Assembly (NCBI GenBank): GCA_026314275.1
Contig: CP111109.1
Location: 1,302,001 to 1,366,000 of the forward strand
DNA: 64,000 bases
From: JAGOEY01 sp017997515
GTDB taxonomy: Bacteria > Pseudomonadota > Gammaproteobacteria > Burkholderiales > Burkholderiaceae_C
Direction of reading: 5' to 3'
The notes under the pieces were generated by a model. The model worked only from the letters and a program-made list of their open reading frames with translations. It had not been told where the DNA came from and made no database searches. Each line of letters begins with the position of its first letter. Position 1 is the stretch's first letter. A program made the position numbers and the translations under genes. Positions 16,782 to 25,109 of the stretch are shown here, piece by piece.

Positions 16782-17926
16782 CCACCGGCCTGCTGGCCAC
16801 CACCGGCTACGCACAAACCACCGCAAGCACCACCCCCAGCCAGCCCGGCTGGCAGCAGTGCAGCAGCCTGGCCAACGACAAGGACGCCCGCCTCGCGTGT
16901 TTTGACCAGTGGGCAGGGCAGCAGGCCACAGCGGCCAGCGCCCTGCAAAACGCACAGACACCCGCCCAAAAAACCGCAGCAGCAGCGCCGACCACCGACG
17001 TGGCACCGGCCGCTGCCGCCGCCATTGCGGGTGTGGCAATTGCCCAGGCCCCCACGCGCAACTGCAAGGACACCCAGTTCACCACGCTGTCGCGCTTCTG
17101 GGAGCTGGAAGACGGCACCGACTGCGGCACCTTCACGCTGCGCGGCTACCGCCCCATCAGCCTGTCGGTCAGCGCCGCCAACGGCGTGAACCGCCTGCCC
17201 ACATCGGACAACCCCGAGAACAACGCCACACTGCCACGCGAATACCAGCACGGCGAAACCCGCATCCAGCTGTCGGTACGCACCAAGATTGCCCAGGGCC
17301 TGCTGACCCAGGGCGAGCCGATGCGCAAGGACTCGGTCTGGTTTGGCTACACCCAGCAGTCGTACTGGCAGCTGTTCAACAGCGACCTGTCGCGCCCCTT
17401 CCGCAACACCGACCACGAGCCTGAAGTGGTCTACATCTACCCAAGCGACTTCACGCTGCCCGGCGGCTGGCGCATGCGTTACAGCGGCGCGGCCCTGACC
17501 CACCAGTCGAACGGCCAGAGCCTGCCGCTGTCGCGCAGCTGGAACCGCGCCTCGGTGATGGCTGGGTTTGAAAAAGACGACCGCTTCCTGCTGACCGCCA
17601 AACTCTGGAAGCGCATCAAAGAAGACGCCATCAAGGACGACAACCCGCACATCGAAAACTACATCGGCCGTGCCGAGCTGGCCGGTGCCTGGAACATCGA
17701 CCAAAAGAACACCGTGGGTGCCACGCTGCGCCACAACCTGCGCAGCAACGGCAACGGCTCGCTGCGGCTGGAATGGCTCAGCACCCTGGGCACCAGCAGC
17801 AACAGCACCATCGGCAGCGGTCTGCGTTTCCATACGCAGCTGTTCACCGGCTACGGCGACAGCCTGATCGACTTCAACCGCCGCCGCACGGTGCTGAATG
17901 TGGGGCTGAGCCTGCTCGACTTCTGA
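16715..17926 (+). CDS. pldA: Outer-membrane phospholipase A
   Basis: The 403-residue beta-barrel hydrolase cleaves phospholipids in the outer leaflet. The catalytic region THQSNGQSLPLSRSWNR matches the OMPLA signature with His and Ser in HQSNG; a supporting Asn follows in HIENYIG. The C-terminus ends in SLLDF, as for barrel insertion. The first 35 residues form a signal peptide ending TTGYAQ, and the next 110 are a Cys-containing, Ala/Thr-rich periplasmic extension. I chose ATG 16715 because it precedes the signal peptide and has AGGGA 5 bases before it, although it overlaps the upstream gene by 67 bases. A strong hairpin terminator lies 34 bases after the stop. Confidence 0.87.
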   Translation: MDQRHQLHRAPLRAAQTAGLALATGLLATTGYAQTTASTTPSQPGWQQCSSLANDKDARLACFDQWAGQQATAASALQNAQTPAQKTAAAAPTTDVAPAAAAAIAGVAIAQAPTRNCKDTQFTTLSRFWELEDGTDCGTFTLRGYRPISLSVSAANGVNRLPTSDNPENNATLPREYQHGETRIQLSVRTKIAQGLLTQGEPMRKDSVWFGYTQQSYWQLFNSDLSRPFRNTDHEPEVVYIYPSDFTLPGGWRMRYSGAALTHQSNGQSLPLSRSWNRASVMAGFEKDDRFLLTAKLWKRIKEDAIKDDNPHIENYIGRAELAGAWNIDQKNTVGATLRHNLRSNGNGSLRLEWLSTLGTSSNSTIGSGLRFHTQLFTGYGDSLIDFNRRRTVLNVGLSLLDF

Positions 17927-17960
17927 CATCCGCTGCCCGCGACCGGGCATGACCCCCTCA

Positions 17961-17992
17961 AAAGCGGCATTTGTGCACACAACTGCCGCTTT
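17961..17992 (+). terminator. Hairpin terminator after pldA
   Basis: AAAGCGGCA (17961-17969) pairs perfectly with TGCCGCTTT (17984-17992); after one mismatch the inner TTGT/ACAA also pairs around GCAC. A-runs on the left and TTTAAAA on the right would allow termination in both directions. Confidence 0.75.
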
Positions 17993-18095
17993 AAAACGTC
18001 AACAACTGTGTTTGCAGCACCAGGGCTGGGTGGGTCTTCGTATATTGGTGGCATCGATTGGGAACAACACTTTGCTGCGCTTCCAGCCCACCACC

Positions 18096-18509
18096 ATGCC
18101 TTCCGCACTCCGGCACCCGCCGTCTCCCGCCCTGTGGCCCACCGGCACCCTTGCCGTGTGCCCCGCTGCGGGTGTGCTGGTGCCTGCGGCGAACAGCTAC
18201 TCACTCAACATCGGCAGCCTGCCCGCGCCCGACCAGCTGCAGATCTGGGCCTTCCTGGAATTCCTGCACGAGTACAGCCCGACAGCCTGGCGGCTGGTGC
18301 CCGATGCGGACGCCGACATCTGCGTGGTGGATGGCCCTGTGTCCACACTCACCCTGCACATTCGCAACACCACCCTGCGCCGCGGACAACAACACACCGT
18401 GCTGCTGGCACGGCCTCTGCAGATGAAGGCTTTTGCGGCCACCCTGCTCCAGCTGGAAACGCCACGCCCAGCGCGCCTCTGCGGAAGAGTTGCACCCTCA
18501 TTCTTCTGA
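18096..18509 (+). CDS. Hypothetical protein
   Basis: I read 137 residues from ATG 18096 (MPSALRHPPS); the same frame is open back to 17949, giving up to 186 residues. There is no signal peptide or membrane segment. A conserved-looking core is LNIGSLPAPDQLQIWAFLEF, followed by alternating strands (DADICVVDGPV, LTLHIRNTTLRRG). I recognise no family. Codon use is like that of the neighbours, so it is likely a real gene. It is followed directly by a repeat copy. Confidence 0.5.
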   Translation: MPSALRHPPSPALWPTGTLAVCPAAGVLVPAANSYSLNIGSLPAPDQLQIWAFLEFLHEYSPTAWRLVPDADADICVVDGPVSTLTLHIRNTTLRRGQQHTVLLARPLQMKAFAATLLQLETPRPARLCGRVAPSFF

Positions 18510-18514
18510 CAAAA

Positions 18515-18568
18515 AGCACCTCTAGCGCCCACTGGACGGGCGCATGCAGCTATCTTTTTTAAAGAACC
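18515..18568 (-). repeat. Comamonad-type palindromic repeat, intergenic copy
   Basis: On the minus strand: AAAAAAGATAGCTGCATGCG, a GCGCCCGTCCAGTGGGCGC hairpin, then TAGAGGTGCTTTTTGT. This is one of the cleanest copies, with a hairpin and T-run that look like a terminator. Confidence 0.75.
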
Positions 18569-18670
18569 CTCCCCTGCCCACAGCAGGCGGTGTTGGGCGT
18601 GGGACACACTCGCCACGGCACGGTCACAGGCCGCGTGATAATTTACCGTCGCCCACCCGAAAGCCCCGCC

Positions 18671-19612
18671 ATGACCATCCACCGCCCGCCCACCACCGTC
18701 CGCCTGATTGGTGTGCCCACCGACATCGGGGCCAGCGTGCGCGGCGCGAGTATGGGGCCGGAGGCGATGCGGGTGGCGGGGCTGCAGCAGGCGCTGGAGC
18801 GGCTGGGCCTGGCGGTGCACGACAGCGGCAACCTGCACGGCCCCACCAACCCCTGGCAAGGCCCCCTCGACCGCTTCCGCCACCTGCCCGAAACAGTGAC
18901 CTGGAACCAGGCGGTGTGTGACGCGGTCTATGCCGCGCTGCAGGCCGGGCAACTGCCGATCATGCTGGGTGGTGACCACTGCCTGGCGATTGGCTCGATT
19001 GGTGCGGTGGCCCGCCACTGCCGGGAGCGCGGCCTGCGGCTGCGGGTGCTGTGGCTGGACGCCCATGCCGACTTCAACACCGCCGCCATGACCCCCAGCG
19101 GCAACATCCACGGCATGCCGGTGGCCTGCCTGTGTGGGCACGGGCCGGACGCGTTGACCCACATCGGCGGCCAGGTGCCCGCACTGCAGCCGGGCGACAT
19201 CCGCCAGATTGGTATCCGCAGTGTGGACGAGGGTGAACGCCAGTTTGTGCACGACATGGGTATCGAGGTGTTCGACATGCGCACCATCGACGAGATCGGC
19301 ATGCGCCACACCATGGAGCAGGCGCTGGCCGGGCTGGACGACACCACCCACCTGCATGTGAGTTTTGACGTGGACTTCCTCGACCCCGACATTGCCCCCG
19401 GTGTGGGCACCACGGTGCGCGGCGGCCCGACCTACCGCGAGGCGCAGCTGTGTATGGAGATGATTGCCGACACCGGGCGGATGGCCTCACTCGACATCGT
19501 GGAGCTGAACCCGGCGCTGGACGTGCGCAACCAGACGGCGCTGCTGGCCGTGGATTTGGTGGAAAGCCTGTTTGGCAAAAGCACGCTGGTGCGGCGTACG
19601 CACCAGCGTTGA
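18671..19612 (+). CDS. rocF: Arginase
   Basis: The 313-residue ureohydrolase splits arginine into ornithine and urea at a di-manganese centre. Metal-binding motifs are GGDHCLAIGS, WLDAHADFNT and SFDVDFLDPDIAP, in the usual order and spacing, and GNIHGMPV is the arginase substrate motif between them (agmatinases differ there). It is full length. The ATG at 18671 sets the start at the first conserved strand (RLIGVPTDIGAS). It faces the garD gene tail to tail with 9 bases between stops. Confidence 0.92.
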   Translation: MTIHRPPTTVRLIGVPTDIGASVRGASMGPEAMRVAGLQQALERLGLAVHDSGNLHGPTNPWQGPLDRFRHLPETVTWNQAVCDAVYAALQAGQLPIMLGGDHCLAIGSIGAVARHCRERGLRLRVLWLDAHADFNTAAMTPSGNIHGMPVACLCGHGPDALTHIGGQVPALQPGDIRQIGIRSVDEGERQFVHDMGIEVFDMRTIDEIGMRHTMEQALAGLDDTTHLHVSFDVDFLDPDIAPGVGTTVRGGPTYREAQLCMEMIADTGRMASLDIVELNPALDVRNQTALLAVDLVESLFGKSTLVRRTHQR

Positions 19613-19621
19613 CACATCAAG

Positions 19622-21208
19622 TCACGTCACCGGCGCCGGGTTGAACAGCACCAGGGCGTTGTGCAGCTTCCAGTGCTCGGCCCAGGTTTTCTTGCGGCCA
19701 CTGGCCACGTCCAGCATCAGTTTGAAAAGCTCCCAGCCCACGTCTTCGATGGTGGCGTCGCCGTCGGCAATGGTGCCGGCGTTCACGTCCATCAGGTCGT
19801 GCCAGCGGCGTGCCAGGTCGCTGCGGGTGGCGACCTTGATCACCGGCACGGCGGCCAGGCCGTAGGGCGTGCCGCGACCGGTGGTGAACACGTGCAGGTT
19901 CATGCCCGCAGCCAGTTGCAGCGTGCCGCAGATGAAGTCGCTGGCTGGGGTGGCAGCGTAGGTCAGGCCCTTTTGTTTGAGCTTCTCGCCGGGTGACAGC
20001 ACGCCGGTGATGGCCACCGAGCCGCTCTTGACGATGGAGCCCATGGCTTTTTCGACGATGTTAGACAGGCCGCCTTTTTTGTTGCCGGGCGTGGTGTTGG
20101 CGCTGCGGTCTACCTTGCCACGCTGCAAATATGCGTCGTACCAGGCCATCTCTTTGATCATCGCCTCGGCCACCTCGGGACTGCTGGCGCGGGAGGTGAG
20201 CTGGTCGATGCCGTCGCGCACCTCGGTGGTCTCGGAAAACATCACACTGGCTCCGGCGCGCACCAGCAGGTCGGTGCAATAGCCCACCGCCGGGTTGGCC
20301 GTGACACCGCTAAAGGCATCGCTGCCGCCGCACTGCACACCCACCACCAGCTCGGCAGCAGGCACGGTGACGCGGCGGCGGGCGTTCAGGCGCTCCAGGT
20401 GGGCCGTAGCCTGGCGCATGATGGATTCGACCATCGACATGAAGCCCACGTGCGCGTCGTCTTGCAGGCACACCAGGTCCAAAGGTGGGGCGGGGGCACG
20501 TTCGTCGATCAAAGGAATGGTGCCCGGAGGCATCAGGCGCTCGGGTTGCAGCTTTTCGCAGCCCAGGCTGACGACCATCACCTCGCCGCCAAAGTTGGGG
20601 TTCAGGCTGATGTTGCGCAGGGTGCGGATGGGGATCTCGGCCCCCGGCGCATCGATGGCCACACCGCAGCCGTAGGTGTGCTCCAGCGCCACCACATCGT
20701 CCACGTTAGGGAAGCGCGGCAGCAGCTCGGCCTTGATGCGTTGCACCGCAAAGTCGGTGACGCCGGCCACACACTGCACGGTCTGGGTGATGGCCAGGAT
20801 GTTGCGGGTGCCGACCGAGCCATTGGCGTTGCGGTAGCCCTCGAAGGTGTACCCCTCCAGCGCAGGCTGCACCTCGGCCTGCACAGTGGCGATGGGCAGG
20901 TTCTCCAGCCCGCGTGCGTCGGGCATGTGCAGCAGGCGCTCGTGCACCCAGCTGCCTGCGGGGATGTCTTTCATTGCGAAGCCGATGGGAATGCCGTACC
21001 GCAGCACCGGGCCGTCGGCGGGCAGATCCACCAGCGCCACTTTGTGGCCTTGCGGCACCTTGTCGATCAGCACCAGGCCGCTGGGCAGCACCGTGCCAGC
21101 GGGCAAACCACCGTCGTTGGCGACGATGGCGACGTTGTCGCGCACATGCATACGGATGGTGTGCGGCGGGCGGGCGGGCGTGGTGGTGGCAGGGGTTGCG
21201 GCGGTCAT
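19622..21208 (-). CDS. garD: Galactarate dehydratase
   Basis: The 528-residue enzyme dehydrates D-galactarate (meso-galactarate) to 5-keto-4-deoxy-glucarate. An N-terminal SAF domain (VHERLLHMP region) is followed by the large UxaA/GarD catalytic part. Diagnostic stretches are EGYRNANGSVGTRNILAIT, LEHTYGCGVAID, SLGCEKLQPERL, VGVQCGGSDAFSG and the C-terminal NPAPVT, matching E. coli GarD rather than altronate dehydratase. Two in-frame ATGs compete (21220 and 21208); the second has GGAGA 5 bases upstream, so I chose it. An operator-like palindrome lies 38-62 bases before it. Confidence 0.93.
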   Translation of the reverse strand: MTAATPATTTPARPPHTIRMHVRDNVAIVANDGGLPAGTVLPSGLVLIDKVPQGHKVALVDLPADGPVLRYGIPIGFAMKDIPAGSWVHERLLHMPDARGLENLPIATVQAEVQPALEGYTFEGYRNANGSVGTRNILAITQTVQCVAGVTDFAVQRIKAELLPRFPNVDDVVALEHTYGCGVAIDAPGAEIPIRTLRNISLNPNFGGEVMVVSLGCEKLQPERLMPPGTIPLIDERAPAPPLDLVCLQDDAHVGFMSMVESIMRQATAHLERLNARRRVTVPAAELVVGVQCGGSDAFSGVTANPAVGYCTDLLVRAGASVMFSETTEVRDGIDQLTSRASSPEVAEAMIKEMAWYDAYLQRGKVDRSANTTPGNKKGGLSNIVEKAMGSIVKSGSVAITGVLSPGEKLKQKGLTYAATPASDFICGTLQLAAGMNLHVFTTGRGTPYGLAAVPVIKVATRSDLARRWHDLMDVNAGTIADGDATIEDVGWELFKLMLDVASGRKKTWAEHWKLHNALVLFNPAPVT

Positions 21209-21245
21209 CGTGGTCTCCATACAAGGAAGGATCTTTGGGCACAAT

Positions 21246-21270
21246 TATCTGACAACTTAAAAAGTTGTCA
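21246..21270 (-). promoter_or_regulatory. Operator-like palindrome in front of garD
   Basis: TGACAACTT AAA AAGTTGTCA (21250-21270) is a perfect 9-3-9 palindrome. It overlaps TATCTGACAA (21246-21255), which recurs exactly at 22058-22067 upstream of the regulator gene. The probable ligand is the adjacent FadR-type GntR protein. Confidence 0.6.
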
Positions 21271-21296
21271 AGCAAACAAACCCCGCCCTACACCCC

Positions 21297-22022
21297 TCAG
21301 CGCAGCGGTGTGTTCTCGAAGATACGCCGTTTGGCGTTCAGGATGTGGATACGAATGGCCTCGGCCGCGTCGCCAGGGGAGCGCCGCACGATGGCGTCCA
21401 CGATGGCCTGGTGTTCGGCCTGGGTGGTGCGCACACGGGCCAGGCTTTTTTTGTCGGTGGCGTTGCGCGCCAGCTCGATGAACTGGCGGATCGGGGCCAC
21501 CGTGGTGTCGATGGTGGTGACAAAAAACGGGTTGTGGGAGGCCCGGGCAATGGCCAGGTGGAACCGCACGTCTTCGTCCGCGCCCGATTCACCGCCCTCC
21601 ATCGCATTGTTGAGCGCCTCGAACGCCAGCTGCAGCGCCTCCAGGTCATCGGCATCGCGAAACTCGGCCGCCCCGGCGGCAGCGCCCATCTCGATACAGC
21701 TGCGGAAGGCGTAATACCGCTCGATGTCGGCCAGACTTTTGATCGGTGTGGCCACCACGAGCGGCATGCCCGGAGCACCTGGAGCGCGGATCACCGTGCT
21801 GCCCGCGCCACGCCGCGAGTCGATGATGCCATCCGAGCGCAGCCGCGCCAGCGCCTCACGCACGGTGGGTCGCGACACGCCGAACTGGGCGCTCAAAGCG
21901 CCCTCGGTGGGCAGCTTGTTGTGCGGCGCAAAGTCGCCGCGCAGGATGGCCTCGACCACACGGGCGTAGATGCGGTCGGGCAGCGAGCCCGCACCGTCGT
22001 TTTGCAGCAGGGTTTCGTTCAT
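21297..22022 (-). CDS. GntR/FadR-family transcriptional regulator (FCD domain)
   Basis: The 241-residue protein has an N-terminal winged helix (KLPTEGALSAQFGVSRPTVR, then GSTVIR) and a C-terminal all-helical FCD ligand domain with metal-ligand-type residues (RFHLAIARASHN, EHQAIVDAI). It most likely controls the flanking galactarate genes, which surround it and carry matching operator-like sites. I chose ATG 22022 (MNETLLQND); the frame continues up to a TTG at 22067, but that codon lies within an operator-like sequence and has no ribosome site. Confidence 0.85.
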   Translation of the reverse strand: MNETLLQNDGAGSLPDRIYARVVEAILRGDFAPHNKLPTEGALSAQFGVSRPTVREALARLRSDGIIDSRRGAGSTVIRAPGAPGMPLVVATPIKSLADIERYYAFRSCIEMGAAAGAAEFRDADDLEALQLAFEALNNAMEGGESGADEDVRFHLAIARASHNPFFVTTIDTTVAPIRQFIELARNATDKKSLARVRTTQAEHQAIVDAIVRRSPGDAAEAIRIHILNAKRRIFENTPLR

Positions 22023-22057
22023 GGCGGCAGGAGGCAATGGAGCTGCGATTTTGACAG

Positions 22058-22137
22058 TATCTGACAAATACCCCTCACTTTCGCCAAGTTGTTTGACATG
22101 TTTGCGTTAATTTATAGAATGCCTGACAAGTTCAGGC
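22058..22137 (+). promoter_or_regulatory. Promoter and operator region of the galactarate receptor gene
   Basis: TTGACA (22093-22098), 16 bases, TAGAAT (22115-22120) form a good sigma-70 promoter reading right. GCCTGACAAGTTCAGGC (22121-22137) sits at the start of transcription and contains TGACAAGTT, close to the garD half-site TGACAACTT. TATCTGACAA (22058-22067) repeats the garD-side sequence. The layout suits repression of both directions by the GntR protein. Confidence 0.6.
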
Positions 22138-22191
22138 CCCGCTGCCTGCGAACTGCCCTTTTCCCCATCCCCCCTTTCTTCGGAACCCCCC

Positions 22192-23148
22192 ATGAAAAAA
22201 ACACTGACCCTCGTGGCCATGGCATTGGCCTTGTCCAGCAACGCGTTTGCCTGGCCTGACAAAACCATCACCCTGGTGGTGCCGTTCCCGGCCGGTGGTG
22301 CCACCGACGCGCTGGCGCGCACCCTCACACCAAAGCTGCAGGAAAAGCTCAAACAAAACGTCATCGTGGACAACAAGGCCGGCGCCACCGGCACCATCGG
22401 CGCGGGTTTTGTGAAACGGGCACCTGCCGACGGCTACACCCTGCTGGTCACCTCGCTGGGCCCACTGGTGATTGCCCCTTACCTGCTGGCCAAGGTGCCT
22501 TACGAAGCGTCGAAGGACTTTGACTACCTGACCGTGGCCGTACAAGCGCCCAACGTGCTGGTGGTGCCCGCCAGCTCACCTTACAAAACCATGGCCGAGC
22601 TGATCGCCGCCGAAAAAGCCAAACCCGGCGCATTGACCTTTGTCTCCGCAGGCACCGGCACCTCCGACCACCTGAGCGCCGAGCTGTTCTGGCTGCAGTC
22701 GGGCACCTCCGGCCTGCACGTGCCTTACAAGGGCGCAGCACCCGCCATCACCGACCTGCTGGGCGGACAGGTGGATGCGGCGTTCCAGAACATCAACAAC
22801 GTACTGCCCCACATCACCGCAGGCAAGCTGCGGGTGCTGGCCATTGCCGCGCCCAAACGCTCACCCCTGCTGCCCAACGTGCCCACACTGACCGAGTCCG
22901 GCGTGAAAGACGCTGACGCCACCTCCTGGCAAGGTGTGGTTGCGCCCAAGGGCCTGCCACCGGCAGTGAAGGCCCAGATCCACGCAGCCCTGATGGACGC
23001 CCTGGCCGACCCGGCCGTCAAACAGAAATTTGCCGAAGTCGGCTTTGAAATGGTGGCTAACACCCCCGAGCAGTTCGCCGCCTACCAGGCCAGCGAAGCC
23101 GCCCGCTGGAAGAAGCTGATCGAGACGCGCAAGATCGCGGTGGACTAA
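22192..23148 (+). CDS. Bug-family (tripartite tricarboxylate transporter) solute-binding protein
   Basis: The 318-residue periplasmic receptor has a signal peptide (MKKTLTLVAMALALSSNAFA) and then WPDKTITLVVPFPAGGATD, the canonical opening of Bug/TctC proteins; NKAGATGTIGA and PYKGAAPAITDLLGGQVD are further family motifs. It probably binds galactarate or glucarate. No TctA/TctB membrane partners are encoded nearby, so it is an orphan receptor, which is common in Burkholderiales. A strong terminator follows, so the downstream aldolase gene has its own promoter. Confidence 0.9.
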   Translation: MKKTLTLVAMALALSSNAFAWPDKTITLVVPFPAGGATDALARTLTPKLQEKLKQNVIVDNKAGATGTIGAGFVKRAPADGYTLLVTSLGPLVIAPYLLAKVPYEASKDFDYLTVAVQAPNVLVVPASSPYKTMAELIAAEKAKPGALTFVSAGTGTSDHLSAELFWLQSGTSGLHVPYKGAAPAITDLLGGQVDAAFQNINNVLPHITAGKLRVLAIAAPKRSPLLPNVPTLTESGVKDADATSWQGVVAPKGLPPAVKAQIHAALMDALADPAVKQKFAEVGFEMVANTPEQFAAYQASEAARWKKLIETRKIAVD

Positions 23149-23181
23149 ACCCCGCGCCGGGCCTGCGCCCGCAGCAACCCC

Positions 23182-23220
23182 AAGCCCTCAAGTCGTCGTA
23201 CGAGTTGAGGGCTTTTTCTT
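23182..23220 (+). terminator. Rho-independent terminator after the Bug receptor gene
   Basis: AAGCCCTCAA (23182-23191) pairs perfectly with TTGAGGGCTT (23205-23214), with a possible inner TCGT/ACGA stem, followed by TTTTTCTTTG. Confidence 0.85.
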
Positions 23221-23287
23221 TGTTTTTGCACTTTAATGGGTAGAAACTCTGGTGCAAAGCACCCAAAATTGGCACATCATCCACAAA

Positions 23288-23300
23288 GTTGTACGACAAC
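23288..23300 (+). promoter_or_regulatory. FadR-type operator candidate before the aldolase gene
   Basis: GTTGTACGACAAC contains TTGTACGACAA, which matches the FadR-subfamily consensus TNGTNNNACNA at every fixed position. It lies 44 bases before the aldolase start and is a likely third site for the GntR regulator. Confidence 0.55.
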
Positions 23301-23343
23301 ATAGAGACATACGCCGTTCCCGCCTGCACACAAGGAGCATCCC

Positions 23344-24132
23344 ATGCGCGAAAACCGTTTACGAACACTGTGGAAGTCGGGGGGCGCGGCGGTGAATGGC
23401 TGGCTGGCGATACCCAACAGTTTCTCGGCCGAAACCATGGCGCACCAGGGCTGGGATTCGCTCACCATCGACCTGCAACACGGCATGGTGGACTACCAGG
23501 CCATGGTGCCGATGCTGCAGGCCATCTCCACCACCCACACCGTGCCCGTGGTGCGGGTGCCCTGGCTGGAGCCCGGCATCCTGATGAAGACGCTGGACGC
23601 GGGTGCATACGGCGTGATCTGCCCCATGGTCAACACCCGTGAAGACGCACAAAAACTCGTCGCCTACACCCACTACGCACCACGCGGCACCCGCAGCTTT
23701 GGCCCCGTGCGGGCCTTGTTGTACAGCGGGGCCGACTACCCCACACAGGCCAACGACACCATCGTCACCTTCGCCATGATCGAAACCGCCAAGGCGCTGG
23801 ACAACCTGGACGCCATCCTGTCGGTCGAGGGGCTGGACGCGATCTACATCGGCCCGTCCGACCTTTCGCTGGCGCTGGGCTGCCGCCCGGTGTTTGACGA
23901 GGTGGACCCGAAAGCCGCCGAAGCCATCGACCACATCCTCGCCCGCGCCAAAGCGCACGGTGTGGTGGCGGGTATCCACAACGGCACCCCCGAAGGTGCG
24001 CTGGAGCGGGTGGCCAAAGGCTTCCAGTTTGTGACCGTCAGCTCGGATGCGCGGCTGATGGCCTCCGGGGCGCAGCAGGTCATGGCCAAGATGCGCGCCA
24101 GCCAAGCCCCCGCCGCCAGCAGCGGATATTGA
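23344..24132 (+). CDS. garL: HpcH/HpaI-family aldolase, probable 5-keto-4-deoxy-D-glucarate aldolase
   Basis: The 262-residue class II aldolase would split 5-keto-4-deoxy-glucarate into pyruvate and tartronate semialdehyde. Family motifs are WDSLTIDLQHGMVDY with the catalytic His, VPVVRVPWLEPG, GAYGVICPMVN, AMIETAKALDNLD with a metal-binding Glu, and IYIGPSDLSLALG with the Asp. AAGGAG 8 bases before the ATG fixes the start. The assignment to GarL rests on the surrounding garD, garR and glycerate kinase genes; by sequence alone it could serve a related keto-acid. Confidence 0.85.
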   Translation: MRENRLRTLWKSGGAAVNGWLAIPNSFSAETMAHQGWDSLTIDLQHGMVDYQAMVPMLQAISTTHTVPVVRVPWLEPGILMKTLDAGAYGVICPMVNTREDAQKLVAYTHYAPRGTRSFGPVRALLYSGADYPTQANDTIVTFAMIETAKALDNLDAILSVEGLDAIYIGPSDLSLALGCRPVFDEVDPKAAEAIDHILARAKAHGVVAGIHNGTPEGALERVAKGFQFVTVSSDARLMASGAQQVMAKMRASQAPAASSGY

Positions 24133-24197
24133 ATCATTTTTTAAACAAAACAGGGCTCTAACGCCCGTCCCACCTACAGGAGTTGCTATGAAATTAG
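24133..24197 (-). repeat. Palindromic repeat overlapping the garR start codon
   Basis: On the minus strand: CATAGCAACTCCTG, GGGACGGGCGTTAGAGCCC and GTTTAAAAAATGATT. On the plus strand the same bases supply ACAGGAG and GCTATGAAA, that is the ribosome-binding site and start codon of garR. Confidence 0.65.
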
Positions 24198-25093
24198 GAT
24201 TTATCGGTCTCGGCATCATGGGTGCACCCATGGCCCTCCATCTGGTCAACGCGGGCCACGAGGTGTCGTACTACGCACCACGCAAGGTGCACGCGGGGGT
24301 CGCGGAATCCACCGCCACCCGCCGCGCCACTCCGGCCGACGTGGTGCGCCATGCCGACATCGTGTTCACCATCGTGCCGGACACACCGGACGTGGAATCG
24401 GTGCTGTTTGGTGAAGACGGTATTGCCACCGGTTTGGCCGACGGTAGTGTGATGGCCGACGGCAACAGCCGCAAGATCATCGTGGACATGAGCTCGATCT
24501 CGCCCATCGCCACCAAGGCGTTTGCGCAAAAGATCAACGCCCTGGGTGCGGACTACATCGACGCCCCCGTGTCCGGCGGTGAAGTGGGTGCCAAGGCCGC
24601 CTCACTGACCATCATGTGTGGCGGCCCCGAGGCCGTGTTTGCCACTGTGCTGCCGCTGCTGCAGCTGATGGGCAAAAACATCACCCTGGTCGGCGGCAAC
24701 GGCGACGGCCAGACCACCAAGGTGGCCAACCAGATCATCGTGGCGCTGAACATCGCCGCCGTCAGCGAAGCCCTGCTGTTTGCCAGCAAGGCCGGTGCCG
24801 ACCCGGCCAAGGTGCGCCAGGCGCTGATGGGCGGGTTTGCGTCCAGCCGCATTCTGGAGGTGCACGGCGAGCGTATGGTCAAACGCACGTTTGACCCCGG
24901 CTTCCGTATCCGCCTGCACCAGAAGGACCTGGGCCTGGCACTGCAGGGCGCACGTGAACTGGGTGTGGCCCTGCCACAAACGGCCGGTGCCGCCCAGCTG
25001 ATGCAGGTCTGCGCCGCCAACGGCATGGCCGAGCTGGACCATTCGGCGCTGGTCAAAGCCCTGGAACTGATGGCGGGGCACAACGTCGCCTGA
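24188..25093 (+). CDS. garR: 2-hydroxy-3-oxopropionate (tartronate semialdehyde) reductase
   Basis: The 301-residue beta-hydroxyacid dehydrogenase reduces tartronate semialdehyde to D-glycerate. It opens with the Rossmann motif GFIGLGIMGAPMA, has the substrate-binding DAPVSGGEVGA near 120, the catalytic Lys in GDGQTTKVANQI near 171, and the C-terminal FRIRLHQKDLGLA. It is full length. AGGAG lies 6 bases before the ATG, both within a repeat copy. The glycerate kinase gene follows after 16 bases. Confidence 0.92.
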   Translation: MKLGFIGLGIMGAPMALHLVNAGHEVSYYAPRKVHAGVAESTATRRATPADVVRHADIVFTIVPDTPDVESVLFGEDGIATGLADGSVMADGNSRKIIVDMSSISPIATKAFAQKINALGADYIDAPVSGGEVGAKAASLTIMCGGPEAVFATVLPLLQLMGKNITLVGGNGDGQTTKVANQIIVALNIAAVSEALLFASKAGADPAKVRQALMGGFASSRILEVHGERMVKRTFDPGFRIRLHQKDLGLALQGARELGVALPQTAGAAQLMQVCAANGMAELDHSALVKALELMAGHNVA

Positions 25094-25109
25094 AATTAAG
25101 ATAGCGGCC

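Noticed and set aside
19622..21208. Altronate dehydratase (UxaA)
   Set aside because: The EGYRNANGSVGT, YGCGVAID and NPAPVT segments and the garL/garR/kinase context fit GarD; no uronate genes are near.
22023..22067. TTG start for the GntR regulator (15 extra residues)
   Set aside because: The codon lies in the operator-like TATCTGACAA sequence and has no ribosome site; family homology begins after ATG 22022.
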